Positions 15,814 to 22,738 are shown, counted from the stretch's first letter. The stretch: DNA of 29,017 nt from Symbiodinium natans (GCA_905221605.1 CAJNDS010002130.1:626001-655017); one strand, 5' to 3'. Made by a program: numbers and translations. The notes: a model not told the origin generated them from the sequence alone.

Positions 15814-15885
15814 GCTGCTCAACTACTGGCTCAAGTGCCTTGGCATGGAGAGCCCCACACCTCCCACAAAACGTACTATTCGCGG
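15814..15885 (+). CDS. Gene A exon before a pure telomere intron
   Basis: Acceptor TTGCATCAG|GCT; exactly 24 codons reading AAQLLAQVPWHGEPHTSHKT then YYSR; ends CGG where (GTTTAGG)12GTTTAG begins. Phase 0 at both ends. A second frame (LLNYWLKCLGMESPTPPTKR) is also open but does not join in phase. Confidence 0.55.
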
Positions 15886-15975
15886 GTTTAGGGTTTAGGG
15901 TTTAGGGTTTAGGGTTTAGGGTTTAGGGTTTAGGGTTTAGGGTTTAGGGTTTAGGGTTTAGGGTTTAGGGTTTAG
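15886..15975 (+). repeat. Pure telomere-repeat intron, (GTTTAGG)12GTTTAG
   Basis: A perfect 90-base array beginning with GT and ending AG before GCA. In-phase open frames lie on both sides. Confidence 0.93.
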
Positions 15976-16029
15976 GCACCCCCAAAGGATGAAGAGTTGA
16001 TAATCCCTATATTCCCCATACCCGGAAGA
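15976..16029 (+). CDS. Gene A candidate exon after a pure telomere intron
   Basis: Phase-0 frame APPKDEELIIPIFPIPGR starts right after TTTAG. Its end is unknown; a T12/G20 homopolymer junction begins at 16040. An AAG|GA donor after APPK is possible. Confidence 0.4.
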
Positions 16030-16039
16030 ACATTTTTCA

Positions 16040-16041
16040 TT

Positions 16042-16071
<30 letters not shown>
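16040..16071. repeat. Poly-T to poly-G junction
   Basis: T12 followed by G20, the same arrangement as 8959-8991. Confidence 0.95.
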
Positions 16072-16073
<2 letters not shown>

Positions 16074-16257
16074 CTTAAGCAACTAGTATAGACCCTTGAC
16101 CTGCTGGGTCGGAGAGAGGCTACTTGTGACCATGCCCCAAGCCTTGGATCTCACAGCAGCTTGGGATGGGTCGAGCACCTAGCCCACAATGAATGACCTC
16201 TTGCAGCAGTTTACTTGCTTGGGACTTATCCTTGTTCAGTTCGGTATGAAGACGTAG
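16072..16257. other. No exon recognised
   Basis: Spacer between the homopolymer junction and the exon at 16258, probably intronic. Confidence 0.4.
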
Positions 16258-16426
16258 GCAAGCAAGATTGTGGCAAGGAGGCATGCGTGGTTGCGTCCTT
16301 GCTCCGAAAATGCTTCCACGCTGAGGTTTGCCCCCGAAGGGGTGTTCGAACTAGACTTTGAGAGCTTCCTGCTGTGGTATTCGCAGGGGGCCAAGTTTCT
16401 CGGGGGTCTGCAACCACAAGGGCGAG
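16258..16426 (+). CDS. Gene A exon with a degenerate EF-hand-like segment
   Basis: Acceptor GACGTAG|GCA, frame ASKIVARRHAWLRPCSENAS, then TLRFAPEGVFELDFESFLLW and YSQ. The FELDFESFLLWY part resembles the second half of an EF-hand (hydrophobic 8, Phe 10, then FL-W), but position 12 is Ser and the first half lacks Asp residues, so calcium binding is unlikely. AG|GT donor at 16427; the following intron would be only 43 bases, so this end is uncertain. Confidence 0.5.
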
Positions 16427-16469
16427 GTTTTTCTGAGGACTCCGTGGCCACCTACCTGTAGTTGGGCAG

Positions 16470-16576
16470 AGCATAGGGCATTTGACCTGCGATGTTTCAC
16501 AAAGGTGCCAGAGCCCAAAGAAGACCTTGGATTCAGGTGCACTGGCTTTTTGACTGACCTGATGGTCGACGACAAG
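16470..16576 (+). CDS. Gene A exon
   Basis: Acceptor TTGGGCAG, frame HRAFDLRCFTKVPEPKEDLG then FRCTGFLTDLMVDDK. A GC donor, AAG|GCC, at 16577 gives a phase-0 end matching 16685. The frame also stays open into the telomere block. Confidence 0.55.
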
Positions 16577-16604
16577 GCCACTCCTGAACCATTGGCTGGT
16601 CTTG

Positions 16605-16684
16605 GGGGTTTAGGTGGTTTAAGTTTAAGGTTTAAGGTTTAGGGTTTAGGGTTTAGGGTTTAGGGTTTAGGGTTTAGGGTTTAG
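16605..16684 (+). repeat. Interstitial telomere block with degenerate left edge
   Basis: TTTAGGTGG and TTTAAGG variants followed by perfect TTTAGGG units; forms the 3' part of the predicted intron 16577-16684. Confidence 0.95.
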
Positions 16685-16870
16685 GGGGCTTCTTCCTCCT
16701 TCTCGACCAAGCACTGCATCATTGAGCCAAGGGGATTGCTTTTTTTGAAGCCTTGTGAGATTCTCGGGCTGGTAGCCTTTAAAAGCAGGGGCGCCTCCTC
16801 CTCCGCCATAGATCCCCAAAGCCCAGGGGGCCAGTTGAACTTTCAGCCTTGGGGAAAAGTCAGCAGCTAG
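16685..16870 (+). CDS. Gene A probable terminal exon
   Basis: Starts at TTTAG|GGG, with no ATG, and reads GASSSFSTKHCIIEPRGLLF, LKPCEILGLVAFKSRGASSS, then a Gln/Pro/Gly tail to TAG 16868-16870 (61 codons). The frame is phase 0 with 16576. Composition is coding-like. No family recognised. Gene B starts 183 bases downstream. Confidence 0.55.
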   Translation, partial: GASSSFSTKHCIIEPRGLLFLKPCEILGLVAFKSRGASSSAIDPQSPGGQLNFQPWGKVSS

Positions 16871-17053
16871 AAGGGTTTCTCGTATTACAGGACAACAGTT
16901 GCATTGGGCAACACGTTCATCATCCATAACGATCGTCTTAGGGACGGCCAGTGGTAGCATGCAGCAGCAAGCAAGAAGTTCACCAACCAGGCTTGACCCA
17001 CATGAAGTTGTTTTCCCGAAGTTTGGAGTTGCGATGGCTTACACTTCGAGGGG

Positions 17054-17689
17054 ATGGCAGCTGCCTGTCTTTGGCGCCCGCTTTTGGGTCTGATCCTGTT
17101 GCTGTCTCTGGGCCTGATCGCTAAGGGAGGCCCTTGGCTCCGTGTTGGGCTCGCCGCGCTTCCTTTGCTGGCCTTGGCCTTGGCCGTTGCGCAGAGAGCA
17201 CTGCTGAGAAGCCGCGCCGCGAGCGCGCGGAGCGGGCGGAGCGCGCGGAAGCCCAGCGGCTCCGTGGTCAAGCGGCGTAAGCGCGTGCTCTTCAACAGGC
17301 GGGTCGGCTGCATGGCTGTGCCGAACTATCTGGAGCTGGATGAGCCTGAGAAGGCCGCGATTTGGTGGATGGAGCATGACTATGCAAAGTTTCGAGAGGC
17401 CGCAGCAGTCATGAAGAGGGCTTACAAGGCTGCCGCAAGGAGCCTGGGTGTTGGGATGCCCAGCGTCTGCAGCGCGGGGTCTCATGCCAAGAGGGCCTAC
17501 GAGGCAATGGTCGAGGCCCATCCCAGCCTCAAAAACGAGTCCCGACGGGGCATTGGCTTGGGTCGAAATTTTAAGAAGCGCAAAGCCGCCTACATCTCCG
17601 CGGTCGTCCAGGAGCAGCGGCGCCAGCGTGAGGCCAACATGCGAGACGAAGACGCCTTAGCCTGTGCAGCCATGCGAGTCTCAAAGAAG
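17054..17689 (+). CDS. Gene B exon 1, conserved protist protein of unknown function
   Basis: ATG 17054 is the first in its frame after a stop at 17003. Residues 8-25 and about 32-46 are hydrophobic (GLILLLSLGLIA, AALPLLALALAVA), so the N terminus may be a signal-anchor or two membrane segments. A basic region follows (VVKRRKRVLFNRRV), then DEPEKAAIWWMEHDYAKFRE and NFKKRKAAYISAVVQEQRRQ. From memory, this layout (VxFN, then W-x(4)-D-Y-x-x-F, then R-K-R-x(6)-VV-x-EQxRQ) resembles an uncharacterised family common in diatoms and dinoflagellates; function unknown. The exon ends AAAGAAG|GA. Confidence 0.8.
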
Positions 17690-17867
17690 GACCGTACCTC
17701 AAAGTCTGTGTCTCTCTCGCTCTTTCTCTCTCTCTTTCTCGCTCTGTCTCTCTTTCTCTCGTTCGCTCTCTCTCGCTCTTTTTCGGGGGTGGCCTTTGTT
17801 TTGGGGAGTGTAATCATTTAGTCATGCATGGTTGAAGGGTGCGTATAGGGGAACAGTCTCAAAGAAG
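17690..17867 (+). other. Intron flanked by a 17-base direct repeat
   Basis: AGTCTCAAAGAAGGACC occurs at 17677-17693 and again at 17855-17871. Splicing AAG|GA...AAG|GA (a GA-AG intron of 178 bases) restores one copy and keeps the frame. A canonical GT-AG alternative (17694-17856) is also in frame and would keep both copies as VSKKDLSKKD. GA donors are known in dinoflagellates. Confidence 0.75.
17700..17780. repeat. CT-rich microsatellite in the gene B intron
   Basis: (TCTC)n with TTTC and GCTC interruptions. On the sense strand it acts as a long pyrimidine tract. Confidence 0.93.
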
Positions 17868-18323
17868 GACCACAACTATGCCCATGCCCTGGCCAAGATG
17901 CACTTCGAACAAACCACGGCAGATGAAGCGGGCACGGCCGTCAATTCTGATGTGACCACGGCTGTGTTTAACATGATCCGCGATGGGGGTGGACGAGGTG
18001 GACCCAGGGAAGTTGCCGCTGATGAGGAGTCGAAATCATCCAGGAACAAAGACCTGCAAAACTACACAGAGGAGGACATCAACTGGTCCGAAACTTCGAA
18101 GCCAGTGCTGTTTGCTAAAGGCTTCGGTCAATCCAAAGACCAGCTCAAGGAAGTCGGCCTCAGTGTCACTGGCCACGCTTTGAGGCGCTCGAGACTCGCC
18201 AACCCCAAGGACATGGGACTGAGCAGTGCTGACATCAGCAGCGCTGAGTGCAGCAGCGACGAGTTGAGCAGCGTTGAGTCCAGTGGCGCTGAGAGTGATG
18301 TTGCTGGCAGTGATCGTGACTGA
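17868..18323 (+). CDS. Gene B exon 2
   Basis: Continues DHNYAHALAKMHFEQTTADE in phase 0 and ends at TGA 18321-18323; the spliced protein would be about 363 residues. The HALAKMHFEQ helix completes the conserved region begun in exon 1. The tail is acidic and Ser-rich with repeated S-S-x-E/D steps (SSADISSAECSSDELSSVES), probably disordered. ATG 17832 could open this part alone, but it lies in the intron. Confidence 0.75.
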   Translation, partial: DHNYAHALAKMHFEQTTADEAGTAVNSDVTTAVFNMIRDGGGRGGPREVAADEESKSSRNKDLQNYTEEDINWSETSKPVLFAKGFGQSKDQLKEVGLSVTGHALRRSRLANPKDMGLSSADISSAECSSDELSSVESSGAESDVAGSDRD

Positions 18324-18498
18324 GCATCTTGTTGCCAAATCGTGTTTCGGAGGTCGCAGCTCGTTTGAAAGCCTGCGATACCTCACGTAGCACCCTTCTG
18401 GAATGCCCCCAATTGAAAGCGTGACGCTTGTCTGGCAACGAAAATTGCCGGACTCGAGCCGCTGCTTGTCAGCAACAGGCAAAGAAGCCCAAACGTAC
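18324..18498. other. Probable 3' flank of gene B
   Basis: No gene seen. The minus-strand frame 18036-18482 is the shadow of exon 2. Confidence 0.4.
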
Positions 18499-18684
18499 AG
18501 GCTACCCGTAGGCCTACCCGTGGAGCCTACGGTAGCCTACCCGTAGGGCCCTGAGTAGCCTACCGGAGGCTTGTCGGCCTGCTGGTAGGCTACCCACAGG
18601 CAGGCCTACTGGCAGGCTACCCACAGACCTACCCGTAGGCCCACGAGTAGCCGGTAGGCTACCCACCACTCCCACAGGCCTAGG
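18499..18684. repeat. Palindromic GTAGGCTACCC array
   Basis: About 15 variants of GTAGGC(C)TACCC in both orientations, such as CCTACCCGTAGGCC and GGTAGGCTACCCACAGGC. Each unit is nearly its own reverse complement, so the array could form several alternative hairpins. Confidence 0.9.
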
Positions 18685-18703
18685 GTTGTATTCTTCGCAG
18701 TAA

Positions 18704-18760
18704 CCCGAAACCTTAAACCTCAGCCAAAAAGAGCTCTTGGCTGAGGTTTAGGGCTTCGGG
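18704..18760. repeat. Cruciform-like palindrome with telomere-like arms
   Basis: CCCGAAACCTTAAACCTCAG (18704-18723) pairs with CTGAGGTTTAGGGCTTCGGG (18741-18760), centred on AGAGCTCT with a two-base bulge. The arms differ at four positions or fewer. Confidence 0.85.
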
Positions 18761-19064
18761 GTACTACGGAGCTGCGCAATTATAATGATTGTGTTTGGGC
18801 GTGAACGAACGAATTCATGCACTCACTACGCTCATTGCTCATTTAGTTCTATTCGTTCACTTCACTTCTTAACTATTATGTTCACGCTTACTCACTTCAT
18901 TCATGCGCTAAAAATTGATAATACCAAGTGATTTGATTTACTGGAACTGTAAGGAAATGAAGCGTACGCACGAAATCCATTAAACTACGAACGAATTAGG
19001 GGTTCTAAAGGGGCGACACAAAAGGTATTAGAAAATTAACCCCTGTATTGCTCGTACTTCTAAT

Positions 19065-19133
19065 GTTTACTGGTGATGGAGAAAACGCCACATGCAAAGA
19101 TATTGTAATTAGGGCTTTTCATCACCAGTGAAC
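19065..19133. mobile_element. Small foldback element
   Basis: GTTTACTGGTGATGGAGAAA and the inverted GGCTTTTCATCACCAGTGAAC form arms of about 21 bases with few mismatches around a 23-base AT-rich loop. Confidence 0.7.
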
Positions 19134-19307
19134 ACCATGAACACACTCTGGATACAATACTTAGTTTATTACTATTACCTCGCGGGCGAAGAGAAGAAAG
19201 AAATGAGCCCGCGAACAAAAGCCCAAATTTCTGATACAAACTCACACGTCATAAATTCCTTGTCAGTTTATATGTCAGATATTGAATTGTCTTTTAGTAG
19301 TAACAAA

Positions 19308-19374
19308 GGGGCCAATAATAATGGTACTTTGGGACCCCTTTTAAACCCCTAATTATAGTCTTATTATTGTCCCC
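19308..19374. mobile_element. Small foldback element
   Basis: GGGGCCAATAATAA and TTATTATTGTCCCC are inverted ends with one mismatch; 67 bases. Confidence 0.7.
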
Positions 19375-20333
19375 GCGTATCCGTATAGTTTTATTAACGC
19401 GGGATAGAATGAAAACAGAGAAAGATATGAAGAGAGTGAACTGAAGACGTGCACGCATGAATAGCTATTATAAGTGCGCGAGTGAACAAGGGAACGAGAT
19501 GAGAACAATATTATGAAAATAATAGCTGGTTTCGTTCATATCATTAATTAGTGCCGTGCTTCAATTCACTTTGTTCTTTCCTGACGCGCGAATTAATAAT
19601 ATTCTCTTCACAGTTGTACTTGTAAGGAACAAAGCGACGAATGAATTACAACGAGGAAGAGAACAAAGACGCGAGCGAATTATAAAAGACTTATTGCGCA
19701 TGCCAATTATAATTAACTTATAGCGTACGAAAAAGCCCACAATTGAATACTGAATTGTTGAATTATTGAATTATAAGCGTCTTGTGCGCATGAAATTCAT
19801 ATATTAAATTGGGGCTTTCTTACACGGGCTGATAATATTACGGTTCGTGCGCCCGTGTGTTAATAGTAATAATAAGCCCTGGAAAGATAGGAAGCTGTGA
19901 GAACAACCTTAACTTTGAGACAGGATTTCGGAAGAGGAAATCATATGTGACCGCTAGAAAGAACTGGGTGATGAATCCCAGTGCCAGGGAAGGACCCTTG
20001 AGAATGAGGTTATTACTAGTACTGACAGGTAATGTCCCAGCACAAGATATGAGAGTGAGGGTCTCAGAGTTAGGGTCTCAAGGTGCGACAGGGAGAGAGC
20101 GGTGAACCTTTACTTTTCCTTTCGTACCCCATCAATCTCATGACGCCTGAACTCCTTGTCTCAAGGACCCAACATCTGAATCTCAAGGAAATCCACGGTT
20201 GGTATTAAGCATGGGTCTTATGGTGAGGATAACAAGTGAGTGAAAAGAAGTGAATAAGAAGGGAGAAAAGACAAGGAGAGAACGCAGTGAAAGACGCGTG
20301 CTTTTGTCCGGTTCATTCGCTTCGTCCTAAGCT

Positions 20334-20411
20334 CTAAACCCTAAACCCTAAACCCAAACCCTAAACCCTACACCCTACACCCTAAACTCTAAACCCTAAA
20401 CCCTAACCCCC
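20334..20411 (-). repeat. Interstitial telomere block with CCCTACA variants
   Basis: CCCTAAA units with CCCTACA and CTCTAAA variants. Confidence 0.94.
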
Positions 20412-20540
20412 CCCAAAGAGGATACCCCTTTTTTCGGAAACCCCATTTCCCCAACTGTGCCGCAGGAGATGCGCCTACGGCTTCTTGCCAAGACCAATGA
20501 CCTGGATGCCCTCTGCATGGACAGAGTCAGGCCTCCCTTC
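20412..20540. other. Short spacer with exon-like composition
   Basis: GCGCCTACGGCTTCTTGCCA and following bases read MRLRLLAKTNDLDALCMDRV on the plus strand after GCCGCAGGAG. It is between two telomere blocks; a possible exon, not called. Confidence 0.3.
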
Positions 20541-20690
20541 AACCCGAAACCCTAAGGGTTTAGGGTTTAGGGTTTAGGGTTTAGGGTTTAGGGTTTAGTT
20601 TTTAGGGTTTAGGGTTGAGGGTTTAGGGTTTAGTTTAGGGTTGAGGGTTTAGGGTTTACACCCTAAACCCGAAACCCTAAACTCATGGCA
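20541..20690. repeat. Telomere block with orientation switches
   Basis: Begins AACCCGAAACCCTAA, switches at once to TTTAGGG units, and near 20660 switches back to CCCTAAACCCGAAACCCTAA. The ends are therefore inverted relative to the body and can pair with it. Confidence 0.93.
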
Positions 20691-21114
20691 CGACTGGGGG
20701 ATGATATGCCAGCCAAGAATCAGGCTCTTGGTCCCAGGGCCCCGATTCTGTCGGACCCAACAATGTAGTGGCCCTTCATGTCCTGCACGCTGTGGCAATT
20801 TGTTTTTGACTTCCGACATCCCCACCCGACAACCAACTGGCGCTCCAGGGATACTCTGTGGGGTGGGCGCTCTTGAGATTCTTGGGGGATGGGGTGCGCA
20901 CTCCAGGGACGCGGTGCTTTGCAGGATTTTTCGGGAGGTGGGCACTCAAGAGGTACCTTTCTCCTGGGTCGGGCACGCCAAGGATACTCTGCGGGATGTT
21001 CTGTGGGATTAATTGGGGCGGGCGCTTATGGATTTTTGCAGATGTGGCCGGGCAAGGAGAATACTCGTTTCAATAGCCCCGCACCAGGTTGGGGAACAAG
21101 ACTGGGCTTCAATG
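20691..21114. other. No firm gene; degenerate repeat in the right half
   Basis: A degenerate array of about 26 bases (GGGCGCTC, AGGGATACTCTG, GGGAT words) spans 20847-21035. The plus-strand frame 20701-21012 crosses it and is not trusted. Confidence 0.4.
20847..21035. repeat. Degenerate tandem array
   Basis: Imperfect repetition of GGGCRCTC-nn-GGGATACTCTGnGGG. Low similarity between units. Confidence 0.5.
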
Positions 21115-21260
21115 ATACTTGGAGGTTCAGGGTACTTATTCACCAATTATAACTGCACTTGTAACTGTACTTAGAACCATACTGGGGCACTTCAGGGGCT
21201 TCTAAGTGGGAAAGAAGTACAGCTATAGTGGGTTAATAAGTACCATGAACCTCCAAGTAT
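21115..21260. mobile_element. Foldback element with 28-30 base inverted ends
   Basis: ATACTTGGAGGTTCAGGGTA at the left matches the reverse complement of TACCATGAACCTCCAAGTAT at the right with one mismatch, and the pairing extends through CTTATTCACC/GGGTTAATAAG with a further mismatch. 146 bases, no coding capacity. It could be a MITE. No convincing target-site duplication. Confidence 0.85.
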
Positions 21261-21420
21261 GCCCCGGTTCTTCATCCTCCCGCACTAGATGAAGCTTCAG
21301 AGATGCAAAAACACACCAGTTCGCATCCAGCGTCCATCTAACAGTCCCTCACCAAACCCTCTGCCCCTCTTTTTTTGTGTTGCAAGTCTAGATGCATGTC
21401 TCCGCTTGTCGTGGACGCAG
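21261..21420. other. 5' flank or intron before gene C
   Basis: Contains a pyrimidine tract and acceptor-like TTTTTTTGTGTTGCAAG ending at 21386. Exons of gene C upstream of 21421 were not identified. Confidence 0.4.
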
Positions 21421-21460
21421 GAAGTCCTTCACTTCCATCGATGTGGACGGATCCGGAGAG
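21421..21460 (+). CDS. Gene C exon, first half of EF-hand 1
   Basis: Gene C is an EF-hand protein, so it probably binds calcium; its pathway is unknown. This exon (acceptor GGACGCAG|G) encodes KSFTSIDVDGSGE, helix E and loop residues 1-7. It ends GAG|GTGTCG. The frame is open to ATG 21392, so this could also be the first coding exon. The recognised part of gene C has nine exons and about 235 codons, all joined in phase, ending at TAG 23358-23360. Confidence 0.75.
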
Positions 21461-21657
21461 GTGTCGACGTCCAGTTTAGTTTGGCATCCCACACACTGCT
21501 GCATGGTGGCTGTGGTACCATCTGTCGTTGCCACGATCCTGTTTTCTGGCGTGGACAAACCGGCGCGAAAGATATCCACACATCGAGTTCAGTCCAGTCT
21601 CCGACTCTGAGAATTAGAACGCATGCATCTCAATTTGCTTCAACAAGTTCGCGACAG
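21461..21657 (+). other. Intron splitting EF-hand 1 after loop residue 7
   Basis: GAG|GTGTCG...GCGACAG|GTCGAT, 197 bases, phase 0. Removing it creates the canonical loop DVDGSGEVDIHE. Confidence 0.8.
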
Positions 21658-21693
21658 GTCGATATCCATGAGTTCGAGAACGTTCTGCGTGAG
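21658..21693 (+). CDS. Gene C exon, second half of EF-hand 1
   Basis: VDIHEFENVLRE completes the loop: Val at position 8, Glu at 12, then Phe and a helix. Predicted end GAG|GCTGCC (GC donor). Without that splice the frame runs on to AASANLLK and a stop at 21721, so an alternative C terminus exists. Confidence 0.75.
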
Positions 21694-21830
21694 GCTGCCG
21701 CGTCTGCCAATTTGCTGAAGTGATGCAACATGCTTCGATCCGAAAGTGAGAGTGACATCGGGCACTGGGCTCCACCAGGCTCCTCTGTCATCCTAAAGGA
21801 CTGGTACTCTAGGGAAGTTCGTGCTCGCAG

Positions 21831-21996
21831 GTCATGAAAGTTCCGCCACACCTCGACATACCAGAGTCCCGTATCCGTTGGGATCTCGATGCTGAGGGGC
21901 AAAGGTTCGGGAAGGATCCGCTGAGGCTGCATCTTCGAGTTAGACCGGTTGGGCAGAGATACGTGAGCATACACAGGCTGGAAGATCCAAGTCGAG
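21831..21996 (+). CDS. Gene C exon
   Basis: Acceptor GTGCTCGCAG|G; frame VMKVPPHLDIPESRIRWDLD, then AEGQRFGKDPLRLHLRVRPV and GQRYVSIHRLEDPSR; donor CGAG|GTGATA at 21997. Phase 0 in, phase 1 out. Alternating hydrophobic and basic residues suggest beta strands. No family recognised. GTGAGC at 21963 is another possible donor. Confidence 0.6.
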
Positions 21997-22132
21997 GTGA
22001 TACGTGTAGCATATAGAGGTCACCGGATGGCAGACAGTTGCACGTGCTCAAACAACACTCTGAACTCTAAACTGCCAATGCTATTGGGTGGAATTCTTTC
22101 CGACGGTCGCAAATGAGAATCTTACCATCCAG

Positions 22133-22173
22133 GCTTCTTCTGGCAGGAGATTGACGTGGACGGATCTGGCAAG
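22133..22173 (+). CDS. Gene C exon, first half of EF-hand 2
   Basis: FFWQEIDVDGSGK: helix E end plus loop residues 1-7. Acceptor CCATCCAG|GC fits the phase; CTGGCAG|GAG at 22146 is an alternative. It ends AAG|GCCTTC, a GC donor, at the same loop position as EF-hand 1. Confidence 0.8.
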
Positions 22174-22287
22174 GCCTTCCAACAACCTTGGGTACGTCAC
22201 CAGGAGATCGCAATCTCAAGATGGATTGCAAGAGGAGAAACCCTAAACCCGAGAAACCGTAGCTATCGCAACTTCGCTTCCCGCCAG
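22174..22287 (+). other. GC-AG intron splitting EF-hand 2 after loop residue 7
   Basis: AAG|GCCTTC...CGCCAG|GCTGGC, 114 bases, phase 0. The bases AGGC are repeated at both ends. Removal creates DVDGSGKAGFDE. Confidence 0.8.
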
Positions 22288-22335
22288 GCTGGCTTTGATG
22301 AGTTCCTCAACTTCTGGCAAGACTGGCATGGTTGG
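22288..22335 (+). CDS. Gene C exon, second half of EF-hand 2
   Basis: AGFDEFLNFWQDWHGW completes the loop: Glu at position 12, Phe at 13. Position 8 is Ala rather than the usual Ile/Leu/Val. Donor TGG|GTAGTT at 22336, phase 0. Confidence 0.8.
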
Positions 22336-22395
22336 GTAGTTGACGTGTCTGGTCTGTCCGGGACACTCTTTTCAGGGACCTTGTCAAGGTTATTC

Positions 22396-22471
22396 AGAGG
22401 GTATATAAAGGGGGTACATAGGGGAATAAGATTAAGGGTCCCTTCCAGGGGTCCCTCCTTATACTCCTTAG
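22396..22471. mobile_element. Small inverted-repeat element in a gene C intron
   Basis: AGAGGGTATATAAAGGGGG and the inverted CCCTCCTTATACTCCTTA are imperfect ends around AGGGGAATAAGATTAAGG. It lies inside the predicted intron 22336-22550. Long open frames crossing it are by-products. Confidence 0.55.
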
Positions 22472-22550
22472 TACAGAGCAGATCCAAGCAGGTCTTTCTC
22501 AAGCGCAACAGTCTAAAGCCTAAACCGAAAATTTCGATCTTCCCAAACAG

Positions 22551-22609
22551 GCTGCAGCAGTTCGGCGGGCGCGGAAACCCAGAGTGCCAATACTGATACC
22601 CTTTGAGTG
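22551..22609 (+). CDS. Gene C exon
   Basis: Acceptor TCTTCCCAAACAG|GCT; AAAVRRARKPRVPILIPFE plus two bases; donor TG|GTTTGT, which opens a telomere-containing intron. Strongly basic helix then a hydrophobic strand. Confidence 0.65.
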
Positions 22610-22650
22610 GTTTGTGGTTTAGGGTTTAGGGTTTAGGGTTTGGGTTTGGA
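22610..22650 (+). repeat. Telomere block at an intron start
   Basis: GTTTGTG then GTTTAGG units and GTTTGGG variants. It forms the 5' part of the predicted intron 22610-22738. Confidence 0.93.
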
Positions 22651-22738
22651 GACCATGGGATTACAACCCCGTGCGTGTATGTTTGCTTTGAGGAAAGCAA
22701 AGCATGGTGCGTGTGCACGTGCCTGGTGGTCACTCCAG

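Larger units (their letters stand above)
18770..20330. other. AT-rich island without a gene
   Basis: Base composition changes abruptly to AT-rich. Words such as GAACGAACGAATT, GTTCACTTC, GTGAACTGAAG, TTCGTTC and GCGCGA recur in both orientations, and 19550-19660 contains imperfect inverted segments. Open frames 19128-19352 and 19857-20105 are short and unconvincing. Two small hairpin elements lie inside. It could be one large decayed inverted-repeat element. Confidence 0.6.

Noticed and set aside
18790-18920. Terminal inverted repeats pairing 18790-18920 with 20250-20320 as the ends of one large element
   Set aside because: Only short words (GAACGAA, TTCATTCGCTTC) match; not enough to define element ends by eye.
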